The notes beneath the pieces were generated by a model. That model was not told the origin of the DNA. It was given only the letters and a program-made list of their open reading frames with translations, and did not search any database. Positions 1 to 8,000 of a stretch of 17,579 nucleotides of DNA are shown here, piece after piece; position 1 is the stretch's first letter; each line of letters begins with the position of its first letter. The DNA is taken from NCBI GenBank assembly GCA_015233265.1, contig JADFXZ010000032.1, positions 1 to 17,579 of the forward strand, written 5' to 3'. The translations under genes were made by a program, and so were the position numbers. The DNA comes from Nitrospirota bacterium. Its GTDB lineage: Bacteria; Nitrospirota; Thermodesulfovibrionia; Thermodesulfovibrionales; Magnetobacteriaceae.

Positions 1-111
1 AGACGGTAAGGGGGGTTTTGTGCCTTAGCTTAGGATGATTTTCACGGTAAAGCGGAAATCAAGGAAAGCATCAGTCATGGCTCAACGTATTGGTAATTTC
101 TGCCAGTAATT
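1..111. other. Non-coding left edge
   Basis: This is the sequence downstream of the CHASE2/HD-GYP gene, which ends at 112. I see no gene in it. An ATG at 77 after an AAGGAAAG stretch opens a frame of only ten codons. There is no hairpin followed by a T-run that would mark a terminator for the minus-strand operon. Confidence 0.5.
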
Positions 112-2100
112 TCAAATGCGTTTGCCCTGCAAGGGCTTGCTTAGCCTTTCCACATCCTCTTGACTGTCAGCAAACTTTAGGGCAATCCTTCTAAAGTCAT
201 CTTCTTTTTCTAAAAACGCGTCGACAACATCGGGGTCAAAATGCTTTCCCCTGCCTTCTGTTATTATCGCTACCGCCTTTTCATGTGAAAAGCCGGGCTT
301 ATACACGCGGCTACTTATAAGTGCATCATAGACATCACCAACCGCCATTATCCTGCCAGACAGCGGTATGTCAGTCCCCGAGAGTTTATTGGGATAGCCG
401 CTGCCGTCCCACTTCTCATGGTGAGCGTATGCCATCTCCCCGGAAATCTTCAGAAAGGGGATATCGCCTGCCTTTTTTATGGCACTGTCAATAACCGTCT
501 TTCCTAGTTCAGAATGTTGTCTCATCAGTGCAAACTCATCGTCGTTTAATTTATCTGTTTTCAGAAGCACTCTATCGGGTACGCCAATCTTTCCCACATC
601 ATGCAGTGGAGCGCATTTGTACATGAGCTCGATGGTTTCGCTATCGAGAACCACTGCAAACTCTTTCCTATGACATAAATGCTGGGCAAGCACCTTTACA
701 TACTCCTTCGTTCTTAGAATATGCCCTCCGGTCATATTATCTCTCATCTCTATGGCGTTGGACATTACTTCAATTGTGGCCTCCTGAGTGCTGGCAAGGT
801 CAGAAATACTTTTAATCAGCTGCTTTTCTTTGGATCTGAACTTAAAGATATTGATAAAGGAGGCGTTGACCAGCAAAATAAGAGAAGGGGGAAACGGTGA
901 AAAATAAATTGCATTGTTTCTTATCAGCCAAACCGAGGTGCCCGTAATAATAATCAATGCGGCTGAAATCAGCACAGTACTGAGCGCTACCCGCAGCCTT
1001 GAAACAGCCGCAGTTGACAGCAGTCCGCACAGTATATACAGAGTCATGTCAATCCAGCCCCGTGCATTAATGCTTATAAAATCCCCTCTGAGGATATTTT
1101 CGATTATAGTGGCATGTATTTCATATCCAGGTGTTTTTGGATTAAAAGGTGTTGTTCGCAGGTCCTTCAGACCAGCGGCGCTTGTCCCAACTATTACGGC
1201 CCTTCCTTCGAGGTCTTTGCGCACGGCACGTCCTTCCATTATATCGATAGCAGGAATGACGTTAAAACGGGATCCATGTGCATAGTAGCGTATGAGCATA
1301 TTGCCTTTTCTATCCAATGGAATTTGAACATTGTCTAATCGTAGAGACTCGATGCCGGCCTTGCCGGTACGCACAAATATCTGATTTGACGATATTACCT
1401 GTAATAGTAAGGCCATCGCAAAAGATGGATAATAACTGTCGCCGTACTTAAAGATAAGAGGCACCCTGCGTATGACGCCATCCAAATCCGGATCGATGTT
1501 CGTAAATCCGGAGTGCTTAACAGCGAGGCCAAACTCTCTCAGGTTGCAAATAGCGTCGCTTGGCTGTAAACGCAAACTGCCTTGATTGGTATCAGGCGTA
1601 TCCGATATCCAAAACACCTCCAGTGGATGCAGTACGCACTGGGCAGGCACATCTCCCGCTATACTAAAAAGAAACTGATAAGAGCCAACAAAAGGCCCCA
1701 CCGCAAGTGCTTTTGCTAATATGGCATCGTTATCTTCATATTCCTTTGGCAGGCCGCTATAATCTAATTTGATATTTAAACCCTCTAAGTCTTTTTTTAT
1801 AACCGACAAGGAGGTGCGGTCAGGCTCAGAGAAGAAAATATCGATGCCAACACTGGCTGCCCCAAGCGCCGAGATGCCTTCGATGAGCCGAGCCACCTTA
1901 TATCTTGGCCAGGGCCACTGACCATATTTTTTCAGGCTTAACTCATCAATATCTACTATGACTGGCAGACCGTTTTTCCGATTGTCCGGTAATGTCCTTA
2001 GAATGACATCATATATCTTCTTGTCAATGATTTCTAAAAAAGGCGGCTTTATCAGAATCAGTGCTATCATCGCCGCTGTAATAACGACACCGACAATCAC
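112..2100 (-). CDS. CHASE2 sensor / HD-GYP cyclic-di-GMP phosphodiesterase
   Basis: Inner-membrane protein of 662 residues predicted to hydrolyse cyclic-di-GMP in the cytoplasm in response to a periplasmic signal. Order: TM helix (about 4-19), a periplasmic CHASE2 domain (about 25-345, with the typical VIVDIDELSL and GIDIFFSEPD stretches), three TM helices (about 351-366, 371-393, 398-419), a short linker, then HD-GYP (about 440-640). Catalytic signatures are intact: H500-D501 in LHDVGKIG and HHEKWDGSGYP at 560-570. It is the last gene of an operon with the FecR and OmpA genes, 47 nt after the OmpA stop. The start is uncertain: the GTG at 2100 has only a weak AGAGAAA upstream, and the frame stays open back into the OmpA gene through a basic YKRRETAQS stretch that has no ATG, GTG or TTG. 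CHASE2 more often precedes cyclases or kinases, so the HD-GYP pairing is less usual. Domain calls are secure; the ligand is unknown. Confidence 0.93.
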   Translation of the reverse strand: MIVGVVITAAMIALILIKPPFLEIIDKKIYDVILRTLPDNRKNGLPVIVDIDELSLKKYGQWPWPRYKVARLIEGISALGAASVGIDIFFSEPDRTSLSVIKKDLEGLNIKLDYSGLPKEYEDNDAILAKALAVGPFVGSYQFLFSIAGDVPAQCVLHPLEVFWISDTPDTNQGSLRLQPSDAICNLREFGLAVKHSGFTNIDPDLDGVIRRVPLIFKYGDSYYPSFAMALLLQVISSNQIFVRTGKAGIESLRLDNVQIPLDRKGNMLIRYYAHGSRFNVIPAIDIMEGRAVRKDLEGRAVIVGTSAAGLKDLRTTPFNPKTPGYEIHATIIENILRGDFISINARGWIDMTLYILCGLLSTAAVSRLRVALSTVLISAALIIITGTSVWLIRNNAIYFSPFPPSLILLVNASFINIFKFRSKEKQLIKSISDLASTQEATIEVMSNAIEMRDNMTGGHILRTKEYVKVLAQHLCHRKEFAVVLDSETIELMYKCAPLHDVGKIGVPDRVLLKTDKLNDDEFALMRQHSELGKTVIDSAIKKAGDIPFLKISGEMAYAHHEKWDGSGYPNKLSGTDIPLSGRIMAVGDVYDALISSRVYKPGFSHEKAVAIITEGRGKHFDPDVVDAFLEKEDDFRRIALKFADSQEDVERLSKPLQGKRI

Positions 2101-2147
2101 TGACTGTGCGGTTTCTCTGCGTTTATAATTATATTTTGCCGAATGTC

Positions 2148-2789
2148 CTATCGAACCACTACCTCAACGCGCCTGTTTCTTGGTTCGTCAACATTGTCAG
2201 GGGTTTTAACTAACAGGTCCTCCTTGCCATGAGACCTGACGTCAACAGAATCCTTTGACACGTTGGATGACAAGCCTGCCGCTGCCAATATTTTATAGAC
2301 TGCCTCGGCGCGCTCCGTAGATAGCTTAAAATTATATTCCTTCGTGCCAACCGTATCTGTGTGGCCTATGATGCTTATATCGATAGTGGGGCGGCTTTTA
2401 ATGTCGCTTATTATGGCCGGAACAACAGCCGAGGATTCAGGCGTCAGATCAGCGGAGTTACTGACAAAATAAAGCAGGTAACTCTTTGGTAACATAGGGC
2501 GAGCATCGATTGCCTCACCAAACAATTTTCTTATCTGTGGTTGTTCTACCTTCATTGGCTGTGTAGGCGGTTTTGCCGCGTCCATGATTGTGACGCCAAA
2601 CTCAGCCTTATCAACCACCTGCTTGCCGCCCTTTGTAGTGACCTCTATAGCCCCCACTTTATCTGTGTCATCCGGCATGAGAACGACTACTGATTTAGCA
2701 GACGCGCAACTTGCTAACAGTGCCGCAACGGCAAGGCACATTGACAATCTAAAATACCTTAAAAACACTACCCTCAACATGTTGTGCAT
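2148..2789 (-). CDS. OmpA-family outer-membrane lipoprotein
   Basis: Protein of 213 residues predicted to be lipid-anchored and to bind peptidoglycan. A signal peptide ends in the lipobox LLASC, so C28 should be lipidated. The C-terminal OmpA-like domain (about 103-213) carries GHTDTVG (142-148, with the peptidoglycan-contacting Asp) and PRNRRVEVVV at the end. Between them lies a segment with VVVLMPDDTDKVGAIEV, which I recall from OmpA proteins encoded beside FecR and CHASE2 genes. The ATG at 2789 is preceded by AAGGAG with 9 nt spacing. It starts 30 nt after the FecR-domain gene and precedes the CHASE2 gene, so the three are probably co-transcribed and may form an envelope-sensing module. 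There is no beta-barrel domain; it resembles the lipoprotein rather than the porin branch of the family. Confidence 0.92.
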   Translation of the reverse strand: MHNMLRVVFLRYFRLSMCLAVAALLASCASAKSVVVLMPDDTDKVGAIEVTTKGGKQVVDKAEFGVTIMDAAKPPTQPMKVEQPQIRKLFGEAIDARPMLPKSYLLYFVSNSADLTPESSAVVPAIISDIKSRPTIDISIIGHTDTVGTKEYNFKLSTERAEAVYKILAAAGLSSNVSKDSVDVRSHGKEDLLVKTPDNVDEPRNRRVEVVVR

Positions 2790-2819
2790 ATCTTTTTTCT
2801 CCTTAATCGCAAAGAATTA

Positions 2820-3266
2820 TCATTCAGTGACATTCACGAGGAAATAAGTTCCTCTGATGCCGATAGACATATCAGGCGTATCTATTTTCACCGCTTCCGG
2901 CGCAAGCTTACCAATGGTGCCCGAGCTGTACGTTGCCGAACCCTTGTTCATCTTAGCCAGCAAAGACAGGTTCTTATCCTGCGGAACAAAGGCAAACGAT
3001 TCTACGGAAAGCACGCTGTCAGGCCCCATAGAAAGCACCGTGTTGTCTTTTAACGTAAATGACATAGAACTATCCTTCGATGTCTTTAACACTGCTTTTT
3101 TATAAACTTTGGTCCCAACTGACGCGTTTGCGGTCTCGCTGCCCTGAGTGATGGTGGCTGTCCCTTTTACCTTTTTAACCTCACCTATGATTTCGTCCTG
3201 AGCCGCAGAAACTACCGCATTGAAGCAGAAACAGGCAAACAGACTTAACAAAAAAACCCTCTTCAT
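2820..3266 (-). CDS. Secreted FecR-domain protein
   Basis: Exported protein of 148 residues. A signal peptide (about 1-22, hydrophobic VFLLSLFACFCF then SAA before Q23) precedes one FecR domain: GEVKKVKGTATI, GTKVYKKAVLKT, a DNTVLSMGPDSVLSV stretch and the closing DTPDMSIGIRGTYF (129-142), which is the most diagnostic motif. It lacks the TM segment and the N-terminal anti-sigma part of true FecR, so it is a stand-alone periplasmic domain, not an iron-uptake regulator. It is the first gene of the FecR-OmpA-CHASE2/HD-GYP operon. The ATG at 3266 has a strong SD (AAGGAGG, about 7-8 nt spacing) and lies about 50 nt downstream of the predicted transcription start. Role inferred: a periplasmic partner or ligand-binding component for the OmpA lipoprotein or the CHASE2 sensor. 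Confidence 0.9.
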   Translation of the reverse strand: MKRVFLLSLFACFCFNAVVSAAQDEIIGEVKKVKGTATITQGSETANASVGTKVYKKAVLKTSKDSSMSFTLKDNTVLSMGPDSVLSVESFAFVPQDKNLSLLAKMNKGSATYSSGTIGKLAPEAVKIDTPDMSIGIRGTYFLVNVTE

Positions 3267-3322
3267 ATTTTGAGACCTCCTTTTTAGATTTGCAGTGAGA
3301 CGGATTACAACCCGCGATTCTG

Positions 3323-3352
3323 GTTATACCATACAGTGGACACATTTGTCAA
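3323..3352 (-). promoter_or_regulatory. Sigma70-type promoter of the FecR-OmpA-CHASE2 operon
   Basis: Read on the minus strand: TTGACA (3352-3347), an 18-nt spacer, then TATAAC (3328-3323), with a TG one base upstream (TGGTATAAC, extended -10). The predicted start, near 3316, gives a leader of about 50 nt before the FecR gene. Confidence 0.75.
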
Positions 3353-3370
3353 GACAAAGTTGCCTTTGTC
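3345..3370. promoter_or_regulatory. Nested TTTGTC inverted repeats, possible operator
   Basis: TTTGTC (3345-3350), GACAAA (3353-3358) and TTTGTC (3365-3370) form two overlapping inverted repeats: a 14-bp palindrome and GACAAAG-TTGC-CTTTGTC. They cover the -35 element of the FecR operon promoter and the base pairs just upstream. The placement suggests binding of a dimeric regulator; which one is unknown. Part of the symmetry could be chance, since one half-site overlaps the -35 hexamer. Confidence 0.4.
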
Positions 3371-3401
3371 CAGGGCAAACGCACTATGAATTTATTGTCT
3401 G

Positions 3402-3557
3402 TCATTCCTGTAAAAGCAGGAAACGATGCTTTTAAGAACAGGAAATAACATCGATATTAAGCTATTACAAGAACGACATGAGAGAAATAAAAGCTTGAAA
3501 TAATCCGTTTTGACTGCATTATGCATAAGAACTGGATTCCTGCTTTTGCAGGAATGA
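3402..3557. repeat. REPIN/MITE-like element with inverted palindromic ends
   Basis: Two 21-bp copies lie in opposite orientation at 3402-3422 and 3537-3557, identical at 20 of 21 positions when one is reverse-complemented. Each copy is itself a short palindrome: TTCCTG-TAAAAG-CAGGAA in the first, TTCCTGC-TTTT-GCAGGAA in the second. The 114 bp between them are A+T-rich and carry no gene. This architecture fits REP doublets (REPINs) or a small non-autonomous element. No RAYT transposase is present in the window. Confidence 0.6.
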
Positions 3558-3666
3558 TAGATTAAGTGCGATTTAATACTACTCCTTGCATTAGCCATGA
3601 TCAAGTGTAACAACAATACGCATATAGTGCGTTTACCCCTGGCCGATTGTATTTTTCGCTTGACGT

Positions 3667-4335
3667 ATGTTAGTGTCAAGCATGAGGTTTCAACTCAAAA
3701 ATATCCTAAAGCAGTTGTCCTTCAATACATTCATTCCATTTTTTTATCCAATGATGATGCTGCCTCTTAAGGGCTGGAGGAAAAAGGCAATCGCCATGCT
3801 CAGCTTTGCCCCGGGTGACAGGGTGATTATCCCCGGCGTTGGCAGCGGTTACGACTTGCCGCATGTGCCGAGCAGCGTTTCAGTTGACGGCGTTGATATC
3901 AGCGAGGTAATGCTTGCCATTGCAAGAAACAAGCTCCGGAACAAAGACCATGCAGTCACCCTGCACGTAATGGATGCCGAGCATATGGACTTCCCTGACA
4001 ATACATTCGACAAGGCAATCCTTGATCTATTTCTCACCTGTGTGCATGACGCTCAAAAGGCGTTTAAGGAAATCGTCAGAGTCATCAAGCCAGATGGTGA
4101 AATCCTCATTTATGACCATCTCATCAGAGTACCAGCTTGGGCTGACCTGCTTATGTCGGGATTGGACATTGTGATGAAATATAGTTTTTGTAGCGTCATC
4201 AGGGAATTTAACGACATTATAAAGGGCCAGCCGGTTACAGTCGTTAAGGAAATAAAGGGAGACCCTTTTGGTTTTATTAAGGGGTTTTTGCTACGTAAAA
4301 CGGCGGTGATAGATTCTTATCAGACGCGGTATTAA
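3667..4335 (+). CDS. Class I SAM-dependent methyltransferase
   Basis: Protein of 222 residues with a Rossmann methyltransferase fold. Motif I reads VIIPGVGSGYD (53-63), followed by GVDISEVMLAIAR (75-87) for the second strand and DAEHMDFPDNTFD (103-115) with ILDLFLT for motifs II/III. The acidic residue usually two positions before the first Gly of motif I is replaced by Ile, as I recall for the branch that includes phosphatidylethanolamine N-methyltransferase-like proteins. The hydrophobic N-terminus (about 20-35, FIPFFYPMMMLPL) and a second hydrophobic patch (about 156-178) suggest membrane association, which would fit a lipid or quinone substrate; the substrate cannot be told from sequence. 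Neither the ATG at 3667 nor that at 3682 has a visible SD, so the start is uncertain. It stands alone, 85 bp before the next gene, which has its own promoter. Confidence 0.85.
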   Translation: MLVSSMRFQLKNILKQLSFNTFIPFFYPMMMLPLKGWRKKAIAMLSFAPGDRVIIPGVGSGYDLPHVPSSVSVDGVDISEVMLAIARNKLRNKDHAVTLHVMDAEHMDFPDNTFDKAILDLFLTCVHDAQKAFKEIVRVIKPDGEILIYDHLIRVPAWADLLMSGLDIVMKYSFCSVIREFNDIIKGQPVTVVKEIKGDPFGFIKGFLLRKTAVIDSYQTRY

Positions 4336-4357
4336 TAATTGTCCGCAACCCCGCAAC

Positions 4358-4385
4358 ATTTATTGTTCTTGATTTATTGTTCTTG
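4358..4385 (+). repeat. Perfect 14-bp tandem repeat at a promoter
   Basis: ATTTATTGTTCTTG occurs twice head to tail (4358-4371 and 4372-4385). The second copy runs into the -35 hexamer of the promoter at 4383-4411. It could be a pair of regulator half-sites at near-helical spacing or a simple slippage duplication. Confidence 0.7.
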
Positions 4386-4411
4386 CCATTTCATAATTTT
4401 CATGGTATAAT
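4383..4411 (+). promoter_or_regulatory. Strong sigma70-type promoter, HAMP-GWD operon
   Basis: TTGCCA (4383-4388), 17-nt spacer, TATAAT (4406-4411), with an extended -10 TG (TGGTATAAT). The expected start near 4418 is only about 3 nt before the ATG at 4421, so the first gene looks leaderless. Confidence 0.75.
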
Positions 4412-4420
4412 GGACTATCT

Positions 4421-4996
4421 ATGGAAGGACAAGGCGGCAACAAGACAGGTATTGGTTTTTCCCCTCAGCGGCAGCGCACCGTTTTTGCCAACCGGTTGAA
4501 TCTCCTGATTGCGGTAGTCATAGGGATAACTGTTGTTTTGGCCGTTGTCGTTGCAATCATCTTGAAGAAATACTCAGGCCCGATGCAGCAAGCCAATGCC
4601 GCTATGACCTATCAGGGCGCCATTGCCTTTGCGGTTGTGTTTCTGAGTTACGGGATTGCGGCGTTATTTTTAATTATGTTCTTTGTGTACAGGATTTTAA
4701 GCCCGTTTAAGCGGCTCTTACAAGATATGGATGATATACTCACTGGGGATATGCAAAAACGTCTCAGTCTGCGTGATAAAGATGTCTTTCTTCTCAGGGA
4801 TTTCGTTACAGGTGTAAATACCCTCATCGGCAGGCTTGAGCAGATGCATATCAACAAAGATGAGCTTGTCAACCATATAGAATCCGATGGACAGCAGCTT
4901 ATCGCCCTTATAGACAAGGAAAAGGCAATGTCCGGCAAGGCCAGTGATGCAGTCATAGCTTATCACAATAAGATTGTCTCCATCATTCAAAGATAA
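4421..4996 (+). CDS. Two-TM HAMP-domain membrane protein without output domain
   Basis: Protein of 191 residues. TM1 spans about 28-48 and TM2 about 66-91, separated by a loop of under 20 residues, too short for a periplasmic sensor domain. TM2 leads straight into a HAMP-like segment (about 88-145: RILSPFKRLLQDMDDILTGD, then LRDKDVFLLRDFVTGVNTLIGRLEQM). A helical, probably coiled-coil tail follows to 191. No kinase, cyclase, GGDEF or chemoreceptor module is present. The predicted promoter places the transcript start about 3 nt before this ATG, with no room for an SD; the next in-frame codons offer no better start. It lies 60 bp before the GWD gene in the same direction, so the two are probably co-expressed. 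It could be an adaptor that scaffolds another signalling protein or a relic of a receptor. HAMP assignment is moderately sure; function is not known. Confidence 0.72.
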   Translation: MEGQGGNKTGIGFSPQRQRTVFANRLNLLIAVVIGITVVLAVVVAIILKKYSGPMQQANAAMTYQGAIAFAVVFLSYGIAALFLIMFFVYRILSPFKRLLQDMDDILTGDMQKRLSLRDKDVFLLRDFVTGVNTLIGRLEQMHINKDELVNHIESDGQQLIALIDKEKAMSGKASDAVIAYHNKIVSIIQR

Positions 4997-5056
4997 AATC
5001 TGACGCCTCTTCGGCCTCAGAGACCTTGGTTGCGAGTATCACCACGGGGAATATCT

Positions 5057-8000
5057 ATGTCGCCAAATTATGATATAAAATTAAAAAGGGGACTTAGGAT
5101 TGCTGTCTCAGAGATGGATGGCGGACTTTGGTCTTTGCAGTTGTGGTCGTCGCGCGGCGATAAACTCCCGCAGTGTATCTTTCACTGGGGTGTGTGTGCG
5201 GCAAATTCTACGAAGTGGCAGCAGCCGCCGGAGTCATTTTGGCTCTCCGGCACTAAACCTGCTGGGGCTGCGGCACTTCAGACGCCATTTACTTCCATAG
5301 ACCAGCTCAGTGCCGCCGTCACACTTGCTATCAGCGGCGACATACCGTTTTCATCTATTGAGTTTGTCCTGTTCTTCCCCACTGACAAACGCTGGGACAA
5401 CAATAACGGGAAAAACTACCGGATTGAGCTACAATCTTCACACGCTCAAAAGCCGTTTTCCCCAGACTTACCTCCAGAATTACCGGTACAATTTCCAGCA
5501 ATTGCGGGCAGTATTGCCGAGCTGACGCACACATTTGATGGCGGCAAGCGCCTTTATGCCGCGGTAACAAATACTGACAGCGGCGGCTATGCCCTTGAGA
5601 TATACGTAAGCCTAACCCCTCCGGTAATACTTCACTGGGGCGTTGCAACAAGCAGGGGAGGGCGATGGCTCTCGCCGCCGCCTGAAATAGTTGACGTCTC
5701 AGCACATGACGGTGCAGTTATCAGCGGCAGCGCCGGAGACTCTCCTTTTGACTTTACAGATGGTATCGGGCATATTCAGCTTAAAATCCCAGCCGAATTC
5801 GCCCCCGCCTATTTTACATTTGTCTTACACCTGCCCTCATCCGGCCAATGGCTCAAGTGCGGCGGGCAGAATTTCTATATCCCCATTGCGCCTCAATCTG
5901 CGCGGTTCTCAGGCCACAGAGTCGGACAATATGCCGATGAGATTATCAGCGCTGAGATGGGCGGCAACTCATGGACGCTTATGCACAGGTTTAATCTGTG
6001 CTATAATATCTGTGAGCGCATAGGCGCGGAGGCGGAGGGCTTTGCCCTTTTAACTGTCTGGCTGCGCTATTCAGCTATCAGGCAGCTTGACTGGCAGAGA
6101 AACTACAACACGCAGCCGCGAGAGCTAAGCCATGCGGAGGACCGTCTGACACTAAAACTCACCAATATATATATCAACACCCCGCAGGTGCGCCCCTTTA
6201 TCCCGCTTATGCTGATGACAATGGGGCCGGGCGGCGATGGGCAGCGTATCAGAGACGAGATCCTCCAGATCATGCACCGCCACAGGATAAAGGAGGTCTC
6301 AGGGCACTTCCTCGAAGAGTGGCACCAAAAGCTCCACAACAACGCAACCGCCGACGATGTGGTAATATGCGAGGCATACCTGGCCTTCCTCAGAAGTAAC
6401 GGTGACCTTGGCAGGTTCTATGATGTATTAAACCAGGGCGGGGTTACGCGGGAGCGCCTGCGTAGCTTTGAGCGCCCGATTCGTACTGATCCAGACTTCG
6501 TCCATCACATTAAGGACGGACTCATACATGATTTTGAAAATTATCTCAAGACCTTAAAGGCTGTTCACTGCTGTACCGACCTCGACCGTGCCATAAGATC
6601 TTCTTCCCACCTGTTTGATAACGACATAAGAAACGCGCTTCATTTTATAGGACAAAACAAAGAAGCCGGAGACACGGGCAAGATTAAGGATTTATTTGCA
6701 ACGGCAACGTGGGTACGAGGCAGAATCAGACAACAACTTAACTCTGAGGCAGACACGCACAGGGTGCGTGAGATGCTGCTTCTTGATTTGTCCCTTGTCG
6801 AGTTTATCCGCCTGCTCGCGGAGCGTTGTGAGCACCTCGATAAGTCAACCCTTGTCGAATTAGTTATTTTGGCGGCTGAAAACATTACATTGTCAGGCAG
6901 CGGCGCTGATGAGGAGATTGCCATATGTGTAGGGCACCTGAGATTGCTTCCCGCTCAGGGTGCTGCCGACTGGGTGCTGCACGTGATTAGTGTTACGGAG
7001 CGGCTTGAGAGGATACTTGGTGGGGCTGTGCAGTGGTATTACGATACATTTCAGGAGAAGGCCGAATTTCTGGGAAGGGCATTTAACGCCGCCCAATGGA
7101 CGATTAATCTATTTACTGAGGAGCTGCTTCGTGGGCAGCCGCCCTTTGTCCTTTCGCTGCTGCTGCGGCGCCTCAATCAGGTTCTCAGAATGGAATATAA
7201 ACTTGGGCAGTGGCAGGTGATAAGTCCATTTACGGCCATCGGCAAGGTTGTGTCAATTGATACGCTCCATCAGATTGCGGACAAGCGCTTTGACACTGCG
7301 ACGGTTGTCATTGCTGGCAAGGTTGCCGGGGATGAGGAAATCCCGGGCGGGGTGACCGCGGTAATATCGCCGGATATGACAGATATAGTGTCTCATGTGG
7401 CGGTAAGGGCAAGAAACGCCCATGTGCTGTTTGCCACATGTTATGATGCAACTATCTTAGACGCACTAAAGTCGCTTGCGGGGCGCTATTGCTCGCTGAC
7501 GATAACCCAATCGGGTGGAGTTGCCTTTAATGAGATACCGGCGCCTGTTGTCTCAGAAATAAAAGATTCAGAGGGCGCGCGACATGTCCTGAGGCCTGAG
7601 CCGTTTAATTTCACCGCGTTTGCTCTATCTGTTAAGGCGTTCAACCGCCGTGTTGCCGGTGGCAAGTCAAACAACCTTGCCGCACTCGCAGGCAGAGTGC
7701 CGGACTGGATTAGTCTTCCGCCTTCAGTCGTAATCCCATTTGGGGCAATGGAGAAAGTCCTCAGTCTCAACCAGGAAGCAGACGCCCAATACCGCAGGCT
7801 TCAAAAAGACGTAACTACGGAGGCGCTGCCAAGGCTGCGCGCTTTAATTGAAGGGCTGATAATCCCTGATGACTTTATGGCCGTCTCAGAAGCTGTGATG
7901 TCACAGATCGGGGTTTCATATCCCGCCCCGCAGAGGCAGAGGGCTGAGGCGTGTATAAAGAAGGTCTGGGCATCGCTGTGGAATGAACGGGCGTACCTGA

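Larger units (their letters stand above)
3267..3666. other. 400-bp intergenic region
   Basis: Gene-free stretch between the divergently transcribed FecR and methyltransferase genes. It holds the FecR operon promoter, its possible operator and the inverted palindromic pair at 3402-3557. I found no convincing promoter for the rightward methyltransferase gene. A 95-codon minus-strand frame across it runs through the repeats and is not credible. Confidence 0.6.

Noticed and set aside
842..1338. Several overlapping plus-strand frames inside the CHASE2/HD-GYP gene
   Set aside because: They are shadows of a gene with clear domains on the other strand; no domain signature or SD supports them.
3392..3679. 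95-codon minus-strand frame in the intergenic region
   Set aside because: It runs through both inverted palindromes, has no SD and no recognisable protein pattern; the repeats explain the sequence.
5030..5056. TTG at 5030 as the GWD start
   Set aside because: No SD, whereas the ATG at 5057 has GGGGA 6 nt upstream and starts just before the conserved region.
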